From: QZLE01 sp033852135
GTDB lineage: Bacteria > Pseudomonadota > Gammaproteobacteria > QZLD01
DNA length: 64,000 bases
Reading direction: 5' to 3'
Assembly: GCA_033852135.1 (NCBI GenBank)
Contig: JAWSVB010000005.1
Span: 124,001 to 188,000 of the forward strand
Shown: piece by piece, positions 27,601 to 36,409 of the stretch
How positions within the stretch are numbered: position 1 is the stretch's first letter
Layout: each line of letters starts with the position of its first letter
The notes under the pieces: model-generated
What the model was told of the DNA's origin: nothing
Seen by the model: the letters and a program-made list of their open reading frames with translations, nothing else
Database searches by the model: none
Made by a program: the position numbers and the translations under genes

Positions 27601-29480
27601 ACATCAGCCTGATTAAAATGGGTTTCTAAATCACCATCTTTTACTAAATCAATAACATCCCCATTTGCATCAAGGGTGTAGATATCTCTTGCTGCAGAAA
27701 AGGTGAAGACAGTATTAGCATCAGTAAAGCTTGGGATTGGGATAGAGCTGCTTGTTCCTATAGATATATTACCCGGCCAGTTCACCCCTGCCTGTGCCTT
27801 AAAGGCAGGTGCGTACAGGGCATCAACGTGGTAACCACGAGTAATAGATACTGGTGCCACGGGGGTTATCAATGCGGTTTCATCCTGGCGACTATGATCA
27901 ACTACACTAAGAATCGCATTAAATAGTTCCGTTCCAAGCTTTTCTTTACCCTCATCGGTGTTTTCAGTTAGATCTATATTTTTATATATTCCACCACCCA
28001 GGGTAGCCATCTCTTGACCTAAAGATGTAGTAAATAGTTTGCTATCTGCTACTGGGTTTACCCCGATAACATTGGTAGTGACACGAGCCGTGCAATTCTC
28101 TTTGATATTATGCTGATCAGCAGGTACTACAGGATCCAGTCCCTCATCATTATTTAAGTACTCGGCAATACCCTTTAACAGTCCTGCATATGATGCAGTA
28201 TCAATATCTGCCCTATATGTAAGGGCATCACTCTTTAAAGTGAAGTTGGCAACGAGCTCTGCATATTTATCATCATCACCACTGTGACCACCTGATGCCA
28301 ATATAATTAACTGCGTATGCGCGCACTCATTTAGCAAGGGTGAAACATCACCATCATCACCGCTTTTTAGATAGTCATACACATTAGATAAAGCGCTCAT
28401 GGTTGTCATTTCATCATCATCAACATCTAGGAACAGGGTATCATTTTTGAGTTTATTGGTGATAACATCTTCAATACCACCGTTACCATCTTTCGCCCTA
28501 ATATCTACAGGAAACACCTTAGTTGCCCCGCTGCCATTTAGCGCATAAAGGCCGTACTTAATATCCGGACGTTCCCGCATAACCTCGGCAATAACACTAC
28601 GGTAATCTATACCTGCTTCTGCAGCTGTTGCTGTACATGAGCTAAAAGTAGGGGGGTCACAAAAATACAAGGTATCAATTACAGCTCCGCCTCCACTTCC
28701 TGCGGCCTGGGGTAATATACAAGCACCTTTAGTCACAGTACTGTGAACAGTAGTACCCGTAAAGTCAGGAGTGACAACATTATTAGAAAATTCAATTTCA
28801 TTTAAATACTGATCCGTACCAGTAAATAATCCACCTTTTGCTTCACAGTCTGCTTTGTTTGTTGGCACAGCATCATCAGTTACATTGTCAAAGAAGCATT
28901 GATCATCCCTCCATTCGCCAAGTAGAGTTGTACATTCACTTTGGGCAGTTGGTCTTTCGTCACACATCTGTGCCGAATCATCATAGACAAATGTGACCTC
29001 AACAGTACAATCAGTTTTTGTTGCATGGTCAGTCATATAGTAATTTGGGTATACGTCACCACCACATGATCCCTCTACATTACTATAACTTGCTATATAG
29101 TTTTCATTCGGCACCACCTTAAACAATCCCGGCCTACCTTGAAAAGATTGCCAGCTGCCTCCCGAAGTAATATCTGTTGTTTCATCTGCTTGATAAACTT
29201 TGCCATTTGCTGGATTGGTAACAGTTACCGAAATGGTGTAGCAATCACCACCATCTGGGCACCGTTCGGTTAAATCCTTTTCTTCAGGAATACATGATCC
29301 TGCACCAGCTCCAACCATTCTATCAGCAAGAAAAAGCACCTGGGTTTTGGTATCATCTCCACCACCTTCAAGTTCGTTATCCCACTTGTTACGCAGAAAT
29401 ATATTAATATCATCAGCATAGGTTATGCTGGATACAAGCATCATTACTACTAAAGATAAGATTGTTGTTATGCGCTTCAT
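24639..29480 (-). CDS. pilY1: PilY1 N-terminal domain with partial propeller and InlB-like repeats
   Basis: A 1613-residue exported protein (signal peptide ending SSITYA). Residues about 45-660 are the PilY1 N-terminal domain. Its metal site is degenerate (VLFLADRMVGAG in place of DxSxS) and it carries a Cys-rich insertion around 75-260. Residues about 665-805 start a propeller: VVVGTNRGLLHVFNKAGEEQW, then HFYGVDGAPSVFIYDAGKDGKINPDE (a calcium-loop-like stretch), then GYFALDITKP. The expected continuation is missing. Instead come about 440 residues of poorly recognised sequence and, from about 1248, three Cys-containing repeats that look like InlB B-repeats (LKVNISGTG..., HDLTATLSG..., PTVTLTSAG...). 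The rest of the propeller lies in the next gene. Probable tip adhesin of the second pilus system. Confidence 0.75.
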   Translation of the reverse strand: MKRITTILSLVVMMLVSSITYADDINIFLRNKWDNELEGGGDDTKTQVLFLADRMVGAGAGSCIPEEKDLTERCPDGGDCYTISVTVTNPANGKVYQADETTDITSGGSWQSFQGRPGLFKVVPNENYIASYSNVEGSCGGDVYPNYYMTDHATKTDCTVEVTFVYDDSAQMCDERPTAQSECTTLLGEWRDDQCFFDNVTDDAVPTNKADCEAKGGLFTGTDQYLNEIEFSNNVVTPDFTGTTVHSTVTKGACILPQAAGSGGGAVIDTLYFCDPPTFSSCTATAAEAGIDYRSVIAEVMRERPDIKYGLYALNGSGATKVFPVDIRAKDGNGGIEDVITNKLKNDTLFLDVDDDEMTTMSALSNVYDYLKSGDDGDVSPLLNECAHTQLIILASGGHSGDDDKYAELVANFTLKSDALTYRADIDTASYAGLLKGIAEYLNNDEGLDPVVPADQHNIKENCTARVTTNVIGVNPVADSKLFTTSLGQEMATLGGGIYKNIDLTENTDEGKEKLGTELFNAILSVVDHSRQDETALITPVAPVSITRGYHVDALYAPAFKAQAGVNWPGNISIGTSSSIPIPSFTDANTVFTFSAARDIYTLDANGDVIDLVKDGDLETHFNQADVDWLKKLGKTTTPDQFTQSERRELLGDILHFRPLPIHIGDQTGGGNTDNVVDNNELFVVVGTNRGLLHVFNKAGEEQWAFLPPQLKPMVKALRQKNIAPTYNMVNHFYGVDGAPSVFIYDAGKDGKINPDEIDLIEENGDDKIILYFGLRRGGAGYFALDITKPADKPVARWNIGESTLNYGESHTAVVEATQAIEPELKVEREATPVDEKIVSSGGSAGVCNEIIMTQGSGISGGAVAYQCSDAKDVNGEICYSLIDDYESGLKTCLVGTCDIVGYPDSGGYGGATTGFGAGHNVLETLSATYIGKSSAGKPVWTSRRLCTSSVTEGDNSIDIKPESSLAYTTKWDGGDNLCYAQGQTVWNFGYAKGRLAVGKVGNTRYSTILGFNITPLAELLAPNGSEDAAKIKVTKAILSLGHTRYTTDSIDEDNDTNSVYADRKVYGDGVKVYAAKGGAYGNHPWQESGAVVHKDCEVISAIATNSINSGNEITKLLEPSAGTNRTSGGVVEAGTALDELFDIDNWFLSVHKGNDYIVNESGVVTLTGNEWAQDNVYIQFGLSHDLAVSWGLARETPALANHLNLAKYPDSDYYEQVSPNLHVEWCWTTADKKDLPGGCDYTEPSGPTLKVNISGTGSSVAVQKDGSTVATCAIADSPCSYTGVDYAATTDITLLATLGDNETFGNWVGCEQDQSEPNRCTLTLVNGTNNVFATFVGIPHDLTATLSGLDDVSEPVRVWATIGDGDSSVDAVSGLTGDQGVPAGAEVSLVAEVPDGKEVEGWAGQPDGATDCTAGETACSFIMPAANTNIIVTYKDTLTNPTVTLTSAGDGGSATLVTTQPMEIGTKAQVSFTIDDGYEVDTSGGTCPEGSTVGSTYTTGDITVDCSIKFVFKEGCKAVTTTCSEIFGFDPNTSKDPVYFPKQDIAECKYSFKEWSGSAGWHQYKSCSNSNVIESCEFTHGSSSNNITDDGKYTYQKDGVYYKSEDSCINAQ

Positions 29481-29566
29481 CTCTCTCTTCCTTTTTGGCT
29501 GGTTGCCGAATAATTATATTTTTATAAAATCTTCTAAAAATTAATCTGGTACTAAATCATCACTTT

Positions 29567-29952
<386 letters not shown>

Positions 29953-29956
<4 letters not shown>

Positions 29957-30234
29957 GTTCCTGTTTCCTTTTCAGTTCCAGATTGGGAATTGTTGTCCAA
30001 GAAGTAATCATCTTTAGAATCCTCCCCCCCTATCACCGTTTGTGATAACAGTAGATTTATTCCTGCGTTAGTTGCATGAAAGGTGTCGTTAATCTCTTCT
30101 CCATTAGCAGCTATCTTCAGCTGCGAGGTGCTTGTAAGAGTAACTGACACCCCAACCATTGTTAGCACACCGAGAAATATCATTGCAACTAATAAAGCGC
30201 TACCGCCTTGCCTGCCTTTAATAATTTTATTCAT
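29953..30234 (-). CDS. pilX: Short PilX-like minor pilin
   Basis: A 93-residue protein with the PilX-type start RQGGSALLVAMIFLGVLTMVGVSVT, again without a position-5 Glu. It continues LKIAANGEEINDTFHATNAGINLLLSQ, the equivalent of the NNYRDRELAFQSAE segment. It is half the length of a normal PilX and lacks the C-terminal globular domain. It overlaps pilW by 8 bp and the next gene by 4 bp, so the short reading is not a gap between genes. Confidence 0.75.
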
Positions 30235-31309
30235 TCGATAATCCTCTGACTCTTTCCATTTGGTTATTAAATAAAGTTACAGTTGTCTCATATAGTTTTC
30301 GGTGATACCTCCAGCTCGTTGAATCTGGCGTATATACCCTATCTTCGTCTACCCCATAGGTATAAGTTTTTGTATCTTTGAATGACAAATCACTTTTTGT
30401 TGCCTGCGCAAGCAAATACACTTTAGCGGCAATCACTTCTTCCCACTTATAACTATTGCTATCTATCTTAGCTGGAGTGACATAGGCCTCTACCGCTCCA
30501 TCATTATCTGTATCTATTCCAAACTCAAAATAAATATCCTCTATCCCTTCTGCTACTGTTTCTGTTATCCAGTAGCTTTTACTTGAATTATCCGGATCCA
30601 CAACTAGCTTCCTTCTTCTTAGTTGAGGAAAAGCATCACTAGCTGGTTTACTTATATAATATGCGTGGTAAACGTATTCCCATACTTCACCATCAGGAAA
30701 ATCACCTGACAACTCTATTTTATCCTTTAAATTAGTATTGTTTTCCCCATTAAAATGCCCTGCATGATCTAAGGCTGCAACTATGTAGCTTCTGGTATTT
30801 TTAGTTTTTGCAGCGTCGCCTGCAACATCAAAATCATGCGGTACGGGTGATACATGCTTTACAAAGAGAACATCTGATCCAATTGCGCCTGCAGATGCAG
30901 ATACTTTAGCACCAATGCAGTCAGGAAAGTTTGCTCCTTTGCGAGCCACCCATACAGAGCGCTCATATTCAAACTCTGTTGGCGTAGCATCAGTACCCCG
31001 TTTACATGAAACACCGGTTTCAGACTTAACAACTACCGCGCTATCTTTATTTATAACCTTATGATCAATACCACCATAAAAACCAGCTAAACGCAGATCA
31101 TTTACTATCAACTTCATAGCAAAACGGGAGTTCTCTTGCAGACTTGCCGCCGCTTCAGTATCCCAAAAGGTTTTTTTATTGGACAAATATACGGTAATAA
31201 TGGCGGCAGATAGCAACAACCCAATAAGCAGAGCTATCATCAACTCCACTAGAGACATCCCTTGCTGTCCTATTTTATTTTTCATATTATTTTTAGCTTT
31301 CCTAATCAT
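30227..31309 (-). CDS. pilW: Type IV pilus minor pilin PilW (second copy)
   Basis: A 360-residue prepilin. QQG precedes MSLVELMIALLIGLLLSAAIITVYL; the PilW mark SLQENSRFAMKLIVNDLRLAGFYGG follows, and FEFGIDTDNDGAVEAYV lies near residue 265. The leader is long if the first ATG is used; a second ATG eight codons on gives MKNKIGQQG. It is clearly diverged from the left-cluster PilW, so the two clusters are not a recent duplication. Confidence 0.87.
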   Translation of the reverse strand: MIRKAKNNMKNKIGQQGMSLVELMIALLIGLLLSAAIITVYLSNKKTFWDTEAAASLQENSRFAMKLIVNDLRLAGFYGGIDHKVINKDSAVVVKSETGVSCKRGTDATPTEFEYERSVWVARKGANFPDCIGAKVSASAGAIGSDVLFVKHVSPVPHDFDVAGDAAKTKNTRSYIVAALDHAGHFNGENNTNLKDKIELSGDFPDGEVWEYVYHAYYISKPASDAFPQLRRRKLVVDPDNSSKSYWITETVAEGIEDIYFEFGIDTDNDGAVEAYVTPAKIDSNSYKWEEVIAAKVYLLAQATKSDLSFKDTKTYTYGVDEDRVYTPDSTSWRYHRKLYETTVTLFNNQMERVRGLSNE

Positions 31310-31318
31310 ACACTTATC

Positions 31319-31885
31319 TTATATAAAAGTTCTAACTATTACATGGCGCTGTTTATTACCTGTCAATTGGCAATCTACCGGAATATCTGCAGTAACTTGA
31401 GTCCCCATAGCGGTCATCGACTCCCAAACAACTACAACTTTTATGACCTTTTCTCCAACAACAGTCTCCACACAACCCTTTGCCTTTAAAAGCCCCTGAC
31501 TTGTAGCACCCAAAGCCTTAGCTTCTACAGATTTTTTCCAAATATGTTTATCTAGCGCTGCAATCTGTGCTGCATCACAATTACTTGCAACAGTATTACA
31601 AGGTGGAGTTGGCATTGGGTGCGTTGTTCCCGTATTAAAGGTATAGTTTGTATTGATTTCTGTAAGACTTTGTCCACTCGCCTTCATGCGAGCAACAATT
31701 TCATTCGCCAACAGAACAGCCTCTTGCCGCTGCTGCGCTTCAAACGAAGACTTTCTAGACACCACCTGTAAAGATGCAATACCCAGCATACCGATAGAAA
31801 ATACTAAAAGAGCTATTAATACCTCTACCAAACCAACACCACGTTGCATTTTTGATTTGCTTATTAAGCTACTATTTATGGACAT
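31319..31885 (-). CDS. pilV: Type IV pilus minor pilin PilV (second copy)
   Basis: A 188-residue prepilin with MQRG before VGLVEVLIALLVFSIGMLGIASLQ. The PilV motif QQRQEAVLLANEIVARMKASG follows. The C-terminal strand region EKVIKVVVVWESM fits PilV. It overlaps the upstream FimT-like gene by 10 bp and precedes pilW by 9 bp. Confidence 0.86.
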   Translation of the reverse strand: MSINSSLISKSKMQRGVGLVEVLIALLVFSIGMLGIASLQVVSRKSSFEAQQRQEAVLLANEIVARMKASGQSLTEINTNYTFNTGTTHPMPTPPCNTVASNCDAAQIAALDKHIWKKSVEAKALGATSQGLLKAKGCVETVVGEKVIKVVVVWESMTAMGTQVTADIPVDCQLTGNKQRHVIVRTFI

Positions 31886-32352
31886 TCAATTTCTTCCGTA
31901 TCATCACTATCATCTGAGTCATTTCTAAAAAGCTGATCCTTTCCTTTTATAGAAACCAAACCACTAGGATAGATAATCACAGCTTTTTCTCTAACCCCAC
32001 TTTTATCCGATCCGTTATAACAAATGCTATACACAATATGGGTTAGATCATCTGTATCTATAGAGCCATCAAACGCATATATAACATTTCCGTTGCTATC
32101 ATTATCATTTATCCACGTCATAACACTCGCAAGATCGCTTATTGAGCTAACTGTTTGCCCAATACTGGTCTCTATAGATTTATTGCGCGCTTGAATTAGA
32201 GTGTTACGTAACCGGTTTGCAGTTGCCTCTATACGATTATTAGCAATCATTGTCTTGAAAGATGGGATGGCGATTGAGGCAAGTATTGCGATAATAGCAA
32301 TAGTTACCATCAACTCTAGAAGAGTAAAACCCTGTTGCTTTATTTTTTCCAT
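31876..32352 (-). CDS. fimT: Minor pseudopilin FimT/FimU (second copy)
   Basis: A 158-residue prepilin with leader MEKIKQQG before FTLLELMVTIAIIAILASIAIPSFK. The GspH-type segment ANRLRNTLIQARNKSIETS follows, and the end is acidic (SDDSDDTEEIE). It is the first gene of the right, minus-strand minor-pilin cluster, so its promoter should lie in the spacer to its right. Confidence 0.87.
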   Translation of the reverse strand: MEKIKQQGFTLLELMVTIAIIAILASIAIPSFKTMIANNRIEATANRLRNTLIQARNKSIETSIGQTVSSISDLASVMTWINDNDSNGNVIYAFDGSIDTDDLTHIVYSICYNGSDKSGVREKAVIIYPSGLVSIKGKDQLFRNDSDDSDDTEEIECP

Positions 32353-32688
32353 TTTCTTCCGCTATATTTTTATATTCTTTTAGTTTTCTGTGATCTTATT
32401 CTCTATTTAACTGAGGAGTAATTCACTTTGTATGTGACAAGCGGTATTTTTTATAGGATGAGTGGTAAGCAAGTGTTTTTATAAATTTATATTTATCTGA
32501 TACTTAATAAGCGTCAATAGTACATATAGCCTCTGGTCACGAGCCATAGCTAGATAGCTCGTGCAGTAATTGGGGATGAAGGGGGAGGAAAATCGTTTTT
32601 TGCGTAGAAATGCAGAAACCAATGAAGCAGATTTAACTGAATCATAAACGTGGTTTGATTTTTTGAGTGATGCTCCAAGAAAGGAAAA
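32353..32688. other. Non-coding spacer, chromosome side of the ICE junction
   Basis: No gene is seen in these 336 bp. One inverted repeat is present, CACGAGC (32538-32544) with GCTCGTG (32557-32563). The spacer holds the presumed promoter of the minus-strand pilin cluster and ends at the tRNA-Thr fragment. Confidence 0.6.
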
Positions 32689-32737
32689 TGGAGCTGGCGA
32701 TGGGACTCGAACCCGCGACCGGCTGATTACAAATCAT
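32689..32737 (-). pseudogene. Displaced 3' half of tRNA-Thr (TGT): ICE attachment site
   Basis: Read on the minus strand this is the part of a tRNA from the anticodon loop to CCA: loop TTTGTAA with anticodon TGT (32729-32731), 3' stem TCAGC, T arm GCGGGTTCGAGTCCC, acceptor strand CGCCAGC, T, CCA. The D arm and 5' acceptor strand are absent; the sequence beyond the anticodon is unrelated. This is the standard scar of integration into the 3' half of a tRNA gene. The integrase gene starts its reading within 1 kb. Confidence 0.85.
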
Positions 32738-32828
32738 TCTAAAAATCTATGTCAGATGGTGTAACCCCACCCATCTACTTAACCTAAATTAAAATATAAA
32801 AACCCTAAAAAATCAATAAATTCATTTA

Positions 32829-33731
32829 TTAAATTATTTTTTGCTTGTTTAGCATTGTTCTCATACTTGATGTATTTGTTCTCACATAAATCCTAGTCGT
32901 GCGAAGATCACTGTGTCCAAAAAAATCCTGCATAACAAAAAGATTCACGTTTTCTTGGTTTCCTAAATGATATCCTAAAGAATGGCGCATTCTGTGCGGA
33001 GTAATTTTGGCACCAACTCGATCAGACAGCCTTCTGAAAAAACCATCTAGTTGGCTATCAGTCATTTTATTACCACGATATGCTGGATTAAAAAGACAAA
33101 CATTAAAAACTTGATCGTTATCACTAATGTTTCTTAGCCTTAATGTTCTCAGTTTTATAGTTTTGAGATCATTAATTAGTTGTTGATCTAGTGGTATATA
33201 CCACTCACGATTATTCTTGCTGCCTTTTACACTTAATAAGAGCTCTTTTTTTTCATAATCTATATCTGACCACTTCAAATCTAATAACTGTTTCCTTCTG
33301 ATTCCCGTTGTAATAAAAAACCTAACTACTATTTTCCAAAACCATCCAGGATTAAGCGAGTCACTTTCAAGAAAACTTATAGCTCTTTGAACAATATTTG
33401 TTTCAACTGTTTTTGGTAATTTATGATGAGCTGGAGCTGATTTAATTTTGCTAAATATATTATATGAAATATAACCCTCATCAATCGCATACTTCATAAG
33501 TACTCTTATATGTCGAAGGTATGTGTTAAACGTATTATTAGTTTTAGAGGAAAGAACTTTGTCTTTCCATTTAATTAATACGCTCATATCAACATCACTA
33601 ATAAGCGTTACCTTAGCTTCTTTTTCAAAAAGAGATGCTATGCCCCTATAGTTTTTTGCTGTCTTTGGATTATAAATCCTAACTAGCACATATTCTTCAG
33701 CTAACTCTGAAAAAGAAATGTCTTTGTTCAT
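32829..33731 (-). CDS. int: Tyrosine recombinase (ICE integrase)
   Basis: A 300-residue site-specific recombinase of the phage-integrase family. The N-terminal SAM-like DNA-binding domain is at about 1-95. The catalytic domain shows the first Arg in TTGIRRKQLLDLKWSDID, the H-x-x-R box in ITPHRMRHSLGYHLG, the second His in FFGHSDLRTTRIYV and the Tyr nucleophile in RIYVRTN. It is read toward the attachment site about 90 bp away, the normal place for an ICE integrase. It is expected to integrate and excise the element at tRNA-Thr. No excisionase gene was recognised next to it. Confidence 0.92.
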   Translation of the reverse strand: MNKDISFSELAEEYVLVRIYNPKTAKNYRGIASLFEKEAKVTLISDVDMSVLIKWKDKVLSSKTNNTFNTYLRHIRVLMKYAIDEGYISYNIFSKIKSAPAHHKLPKTVETNIVQRAISFLESDSLNPGWFWKIVVRFFITTGIRRKQLLDLKWSDIDYEKKELLLSVKGSKNNREWYIPLDQQLINDLKTIKLRTLRLRNISDNDQVFNVCLFNPAYRGNKMTDSQLDGFFRRLSDRVGAKITPHRMRHSLGYHLGNQENVNLFVMQDFFGHSDLRTTRIYVRTNTSSMRTMLNKQKII

Positions 33732-33833
33732 TAATATTCACAACTTTAATTCACGGACAATGTGAAAACCTCACCCCAAAACACATTACCCTTTACACCA
33801 CACTATTTATAGCAATAGTATAACTAGGGATTA

Positions 33834-35777
33834 TTAATTATCCACATCATCAGTGCTTTCAGTCTTGTTTTTGCACGAATTAGATAAAAAAGTGTTTGGT
33901 TTAGGAGGTTCTATATTTTTATAAATCTCACTAATAGGAAATAAATAGCCATTTATTTTTGACTTTTTATTGGTGCCTACAACATTGTAAAAATGAAAAT
34001 TCATATTGTTGACTGTTTTAATATGAAGCTTCAGTTTTTGAACTCTATTTTGAACACGTTTCACTGCCTCCATCTCATTATCAGAGTTTTCACGAAGTCC
34101 AAAACGCTCAATGTATTCTTTAAATATTTGCGGAGTAACTAATAAAACACCTTCTTTTACTATATGTACCCTAGCATTTGGCTTATTAACTTTTATTTTT
34201 TTGTTTTCAAGAGAAAATCTCAACCAATTTATAAAGTGCTTTCCGATTTCAGGGTCCATTATTCCTTGTGGACCTGCTCCAGGATCATAATCATCGGTCA
34301 CAGAATTTATATCTGTTCCAGAATCATGCTTATTGCCAGCTACGCTGGAAAAATTACTGGCGCAGCTCCCATTTGTTGGAGCAAAAGGATCTTCTGGGTC
34401 AAACTCATGTTTATTAACAATATTATCTGTTTCAGATTTCTGTTGGTTGTGAGTTGTTTCAGAATTATATGTGTATTTATCTGTTTCAGGTTTCTGTTGA
34501 TTATTAGCTGTTTCAGGATCTACTTTTTTATTATCTGCATCAGCTACAGTTTCTTTTGGTTCAGAATCAATATGTTTTGTATCAGCATCATTCGTTACAA
34601 CTTTTCCATCAAACGGAGGAGGTCTATGTGCTGGATGAAACAATTTGCTTGTTTCAAATTTCAGCATGGTTAAGTTATATGGCCCAAAACTAGGTTTACC
34701 ACTAATAACTGGTCCAATTACTTTCATTGCCCAAACAGCTTTACCTGCGCTATTAGGGACAATAAACCCATGTTCTTGCAAAATATCAAATATTCTTGTG
34801 TTATCCGTGGGAATATCAGTTGCACCAGCTGTACGTAAATAACCTATAATTTTATCTGCAGTGACCGCACAAACCATATATGTGTATGCGCCTTCTACCC
34901 AACCAGCAGAACCACCAGAAGTATTAACTTTAATTTCCTGGTTCTCTAAAAGCTGGCGCAAAGCCGTCATTAGCCGATCAACTAAAGGTATTGTTGGTGC
35001 ATTAGAAAGTCTTGTACGATCACCGCCAGTTTTAATATTTTGCGCAACAGAATATCCATCTGATTCACGCACAATATCGCCAATTACTCCTGCCTCAAAT
35101 GGATCATTTTGCAAATATGATGTTAATTGCGCCATCAAAGTGGTGTATTTGGCTATCCATTGCCTTCCTGCAGCAGGTATCAGGTAAAAAAATGTGGCTC
35201 CAAGTTTTGAGTGAAGACCATAGGGTGATTTTATAAATTCAATTTTATATGTTTTTGCGCCAGTCTCATGAATTCTTTTTCCATAAGGATTCCAGTCTGA
35301 CTTATTATCGAGAACTAACCTATAGCTAGTAACTAGCTTTGCAGCATCATGCAATATTGCTCCAAGAAAAACTCCATATGTCCAAACATGTTCTTGAGCA
35401 GCTATAGTTTCAGGATCAGTATTCTGAGGCAGTTCATGTTTTTTACGTATCTTTAACGCACGTTCAATTACTTCAAGAGTATGGATAACAAGCCCACCAA
35501 GCCCAGAGTGATGATGTGATGCCGATGCAGGTAATAATTGACAGGCTTCAACAAAGTTTTCAATTACCGGTTTATACAAAAAAACAAAATGATCTGCGCC
35601 AACACCAGTAAGCTGTTTAATAGCACGCATACGGTTATCCTGCCCAAGCAGGTTGATAAGCTGATCAAAAGATAAAACAGGAAGTTTATTTTCATTCAAA
35701 CTACTCAGATCATCAGTATTTAAATCTGCGCCAGCTTTCGATATATTGTTGCCACTACGTAACCGAGATAAGAACAC
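33834..35777 (-). CDS. traI: MobH-family relaxase (TraI_2 domain)
   Basis: A 647-residue relaxase that should nick the transfer origin and lead the strand into the recipient. The N-terminal TraI_2/HD-like domain carries the histidine motif SASHHHSGLGGLVIHTLEV (about residue 85) and the HD pair ILHDAAKLV (about 140), diagnostic of MobH relaxases. A low-complexity linker (about 405-480) has repeated Gln-Gln-Lys-x-Glu-Thr-Asp units. The C-terminal domain (about 500-640) has the TraI_2_C pattern GKHFINWLRFSLENKKIKVN and LLVTPQIFKEYI. It lies 12 bp after a small gene that is probably co-transcribed. Confidence 0.9.
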   Translation of the reverse strand: MFLSRLRSGNNISKAGADLNTDDLSSLNENKLPVLSFDQLINLLGQDNRMRAIKQLTGVGADHFVFLYKPVIENFVEACQLLPASASHHHSGLGGLVIHTLEVIERALKIRKKHELPQNTDPETIAAQEHVWTYGVFLGAILHDAAKLVTSYRLVLDNKSDWNPYGKRIHETGAKTYKIEFIKSPYGLHSKLGATFFYLIPAAGRQWIAKYTTLMAQLTSYLQNDPFEAGVIGDIVRESDGYSVAQNIKTGGDRTRLSNAPTIPLVDRLMTALRQLLENQEIKVNTSGGSAGWVEGAYTYMVCAVTADKIIGYLRTAGATDIPTDNTRIFDILQEHGFIVPNSAGKAVWAMKVIGPVISGKPSFGPYNLTMLKFETSKLFHPAHRPPPFDGKVVTNDADTKHIDSEPKETVADADNKKVDPETANNQQKPETDKYTYNSETTHNQQKSETDNIVNKHEFDPEDPFAPTNGSCASNFSSVAGNKHDSGTDINSVTDDYDPGAGPQGIMDPEIGKHFINWLRFSLENKKIKVNKPNARVHIVKEGVLLVTPQIFKEYIERFGLRENSDNEMEAVKRVQNRVQKLKLHIKTVNNMNFHFYNVVGTNKKSKINGYLFPISEIYKNIEPPKPNTFLSNSCKNKTESTDDVDN

Positions 35778-35789
35778 AAATATCTCTCG

Positions 35790-36191
35790 TTATCTATTAA
35801 GGTGAAACATTGCCCAATTATAAATAATATCTGGAGCAGGGTGTTCCTGTGCTGCTTGGCAAATTCCAATACGTAGATTTACATGATCCTCTTTAAAATC
35901 TTTGAATTTCTGTTCCAATGGATTCCAATAGGTCATTTCTGCGCCAGACTTAATATGTGCTCTATGAGTAAAGCAATCCATATTCTTTAACTCAAGTGCA
36001 ACTTCTGAGTTTGTAATCTCTGCACCAGCTTTCTCTTGCTGTTTTAGATTAAGTTTCTTAAATACGTCCGATACTTCGTATTCAAGTTCATCGTCTTCTT
36101 CAAATGGAAAGCCTTCGTAGATGCCCTTTACTCTACTAATGATTTCCTCTTGAAGCTTAGTTAGTTTTAATTCCGTCATATTTGTTTCCAT
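35790..36191 (-). CDS. Hypothetical protein co-transcribed with the relaxase
   Basis: A 133-residue soluble protein of no family that I recognise. It is acidic at the N-terminal half (FPFEEDDELEYEVSD) and has two short similar stretches, KAGAEITN and KSGAEMTY. There is no membrane segment or signal peptide. It sits between the candidate transfer origin and the relaxase gene, 12 bp from the latter, so a role as relaxosome accessory or regulator is possible but unproved. The start METNMTEL has an internal alternative Met at residue 5. Confidence 0.6.
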   Translation of the reverse strand: METNMTELKLTKLQEEIISRVKGIYEGFPFEEDDELEYEVSDVFKKLNLKQQEKAGAEITNSEVALELKNMDCFTHRAHIKSGAEMTYWNPLEQKFKDFKEDHVNLRIGICQAAQEHPAPDIIYNWAMFHLNR

Positions 36192-36318
36192 AATCGCATA
36201 TTTGGGTTAATTAAAAGTGAGTATATATTCACTTGCGCCTAATATCATAAAAAAACTGTGAAACAACTTACCCTTTTTATGCCTTTTCTATTATTACCTT
36301 TAAATCCTTTTCCTTTTT

Positions 36319-36347
36319 GCCGTCTTCAAATAAATTTTGAAGACGGC
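36319..36347. repeat. Perfect inverted repeat 1 in candidate oriT
   Basis: Arms GCCGTCTTCAAA (36319-36330) and TTTGAAGACGGC (36336-36347), 12 bp each, with a 5-nt loop TAAAT. A CTTTT run follows on the plus strand, so it could also terminate transcription. Confidence 0.9.
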
Positions 36348-36379
36348 CTTTTATCTATTTCCATTAATAAGCCTTTGAA

Positions 36380-36409
36380 GCGTTTTTTCTCTCCATAGAG
36401 AAAAAACGC
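36380..36409. repeat. Perfect inverted repeat 2 in candidate oriT
   Basis: Arms GCGTTTTTTCTCT (36380-36392) and AGAGAAAAAACGC (36397-36409), 13 bp each, around CCAT. It lies 32 bp from the first repeat. Confidence 0.9.

Noticed and set aside
32689..32737. Functional tRNA-Thr gene
   Set aside because: Only the 3' half is present; no D arm or 5' acceptor strand precedes the anticodon stem.
33825..33841. 17-bp word shared with 62431-62447 (TAGGGATTATTAATTAT) as attachment repeats
   Set aside because: The word is AT-rich, one copy lies over the end of the relaxase gene, and neither is at a boundary; the tRNA fragment marks the true left end. Chance is the simpler reading.
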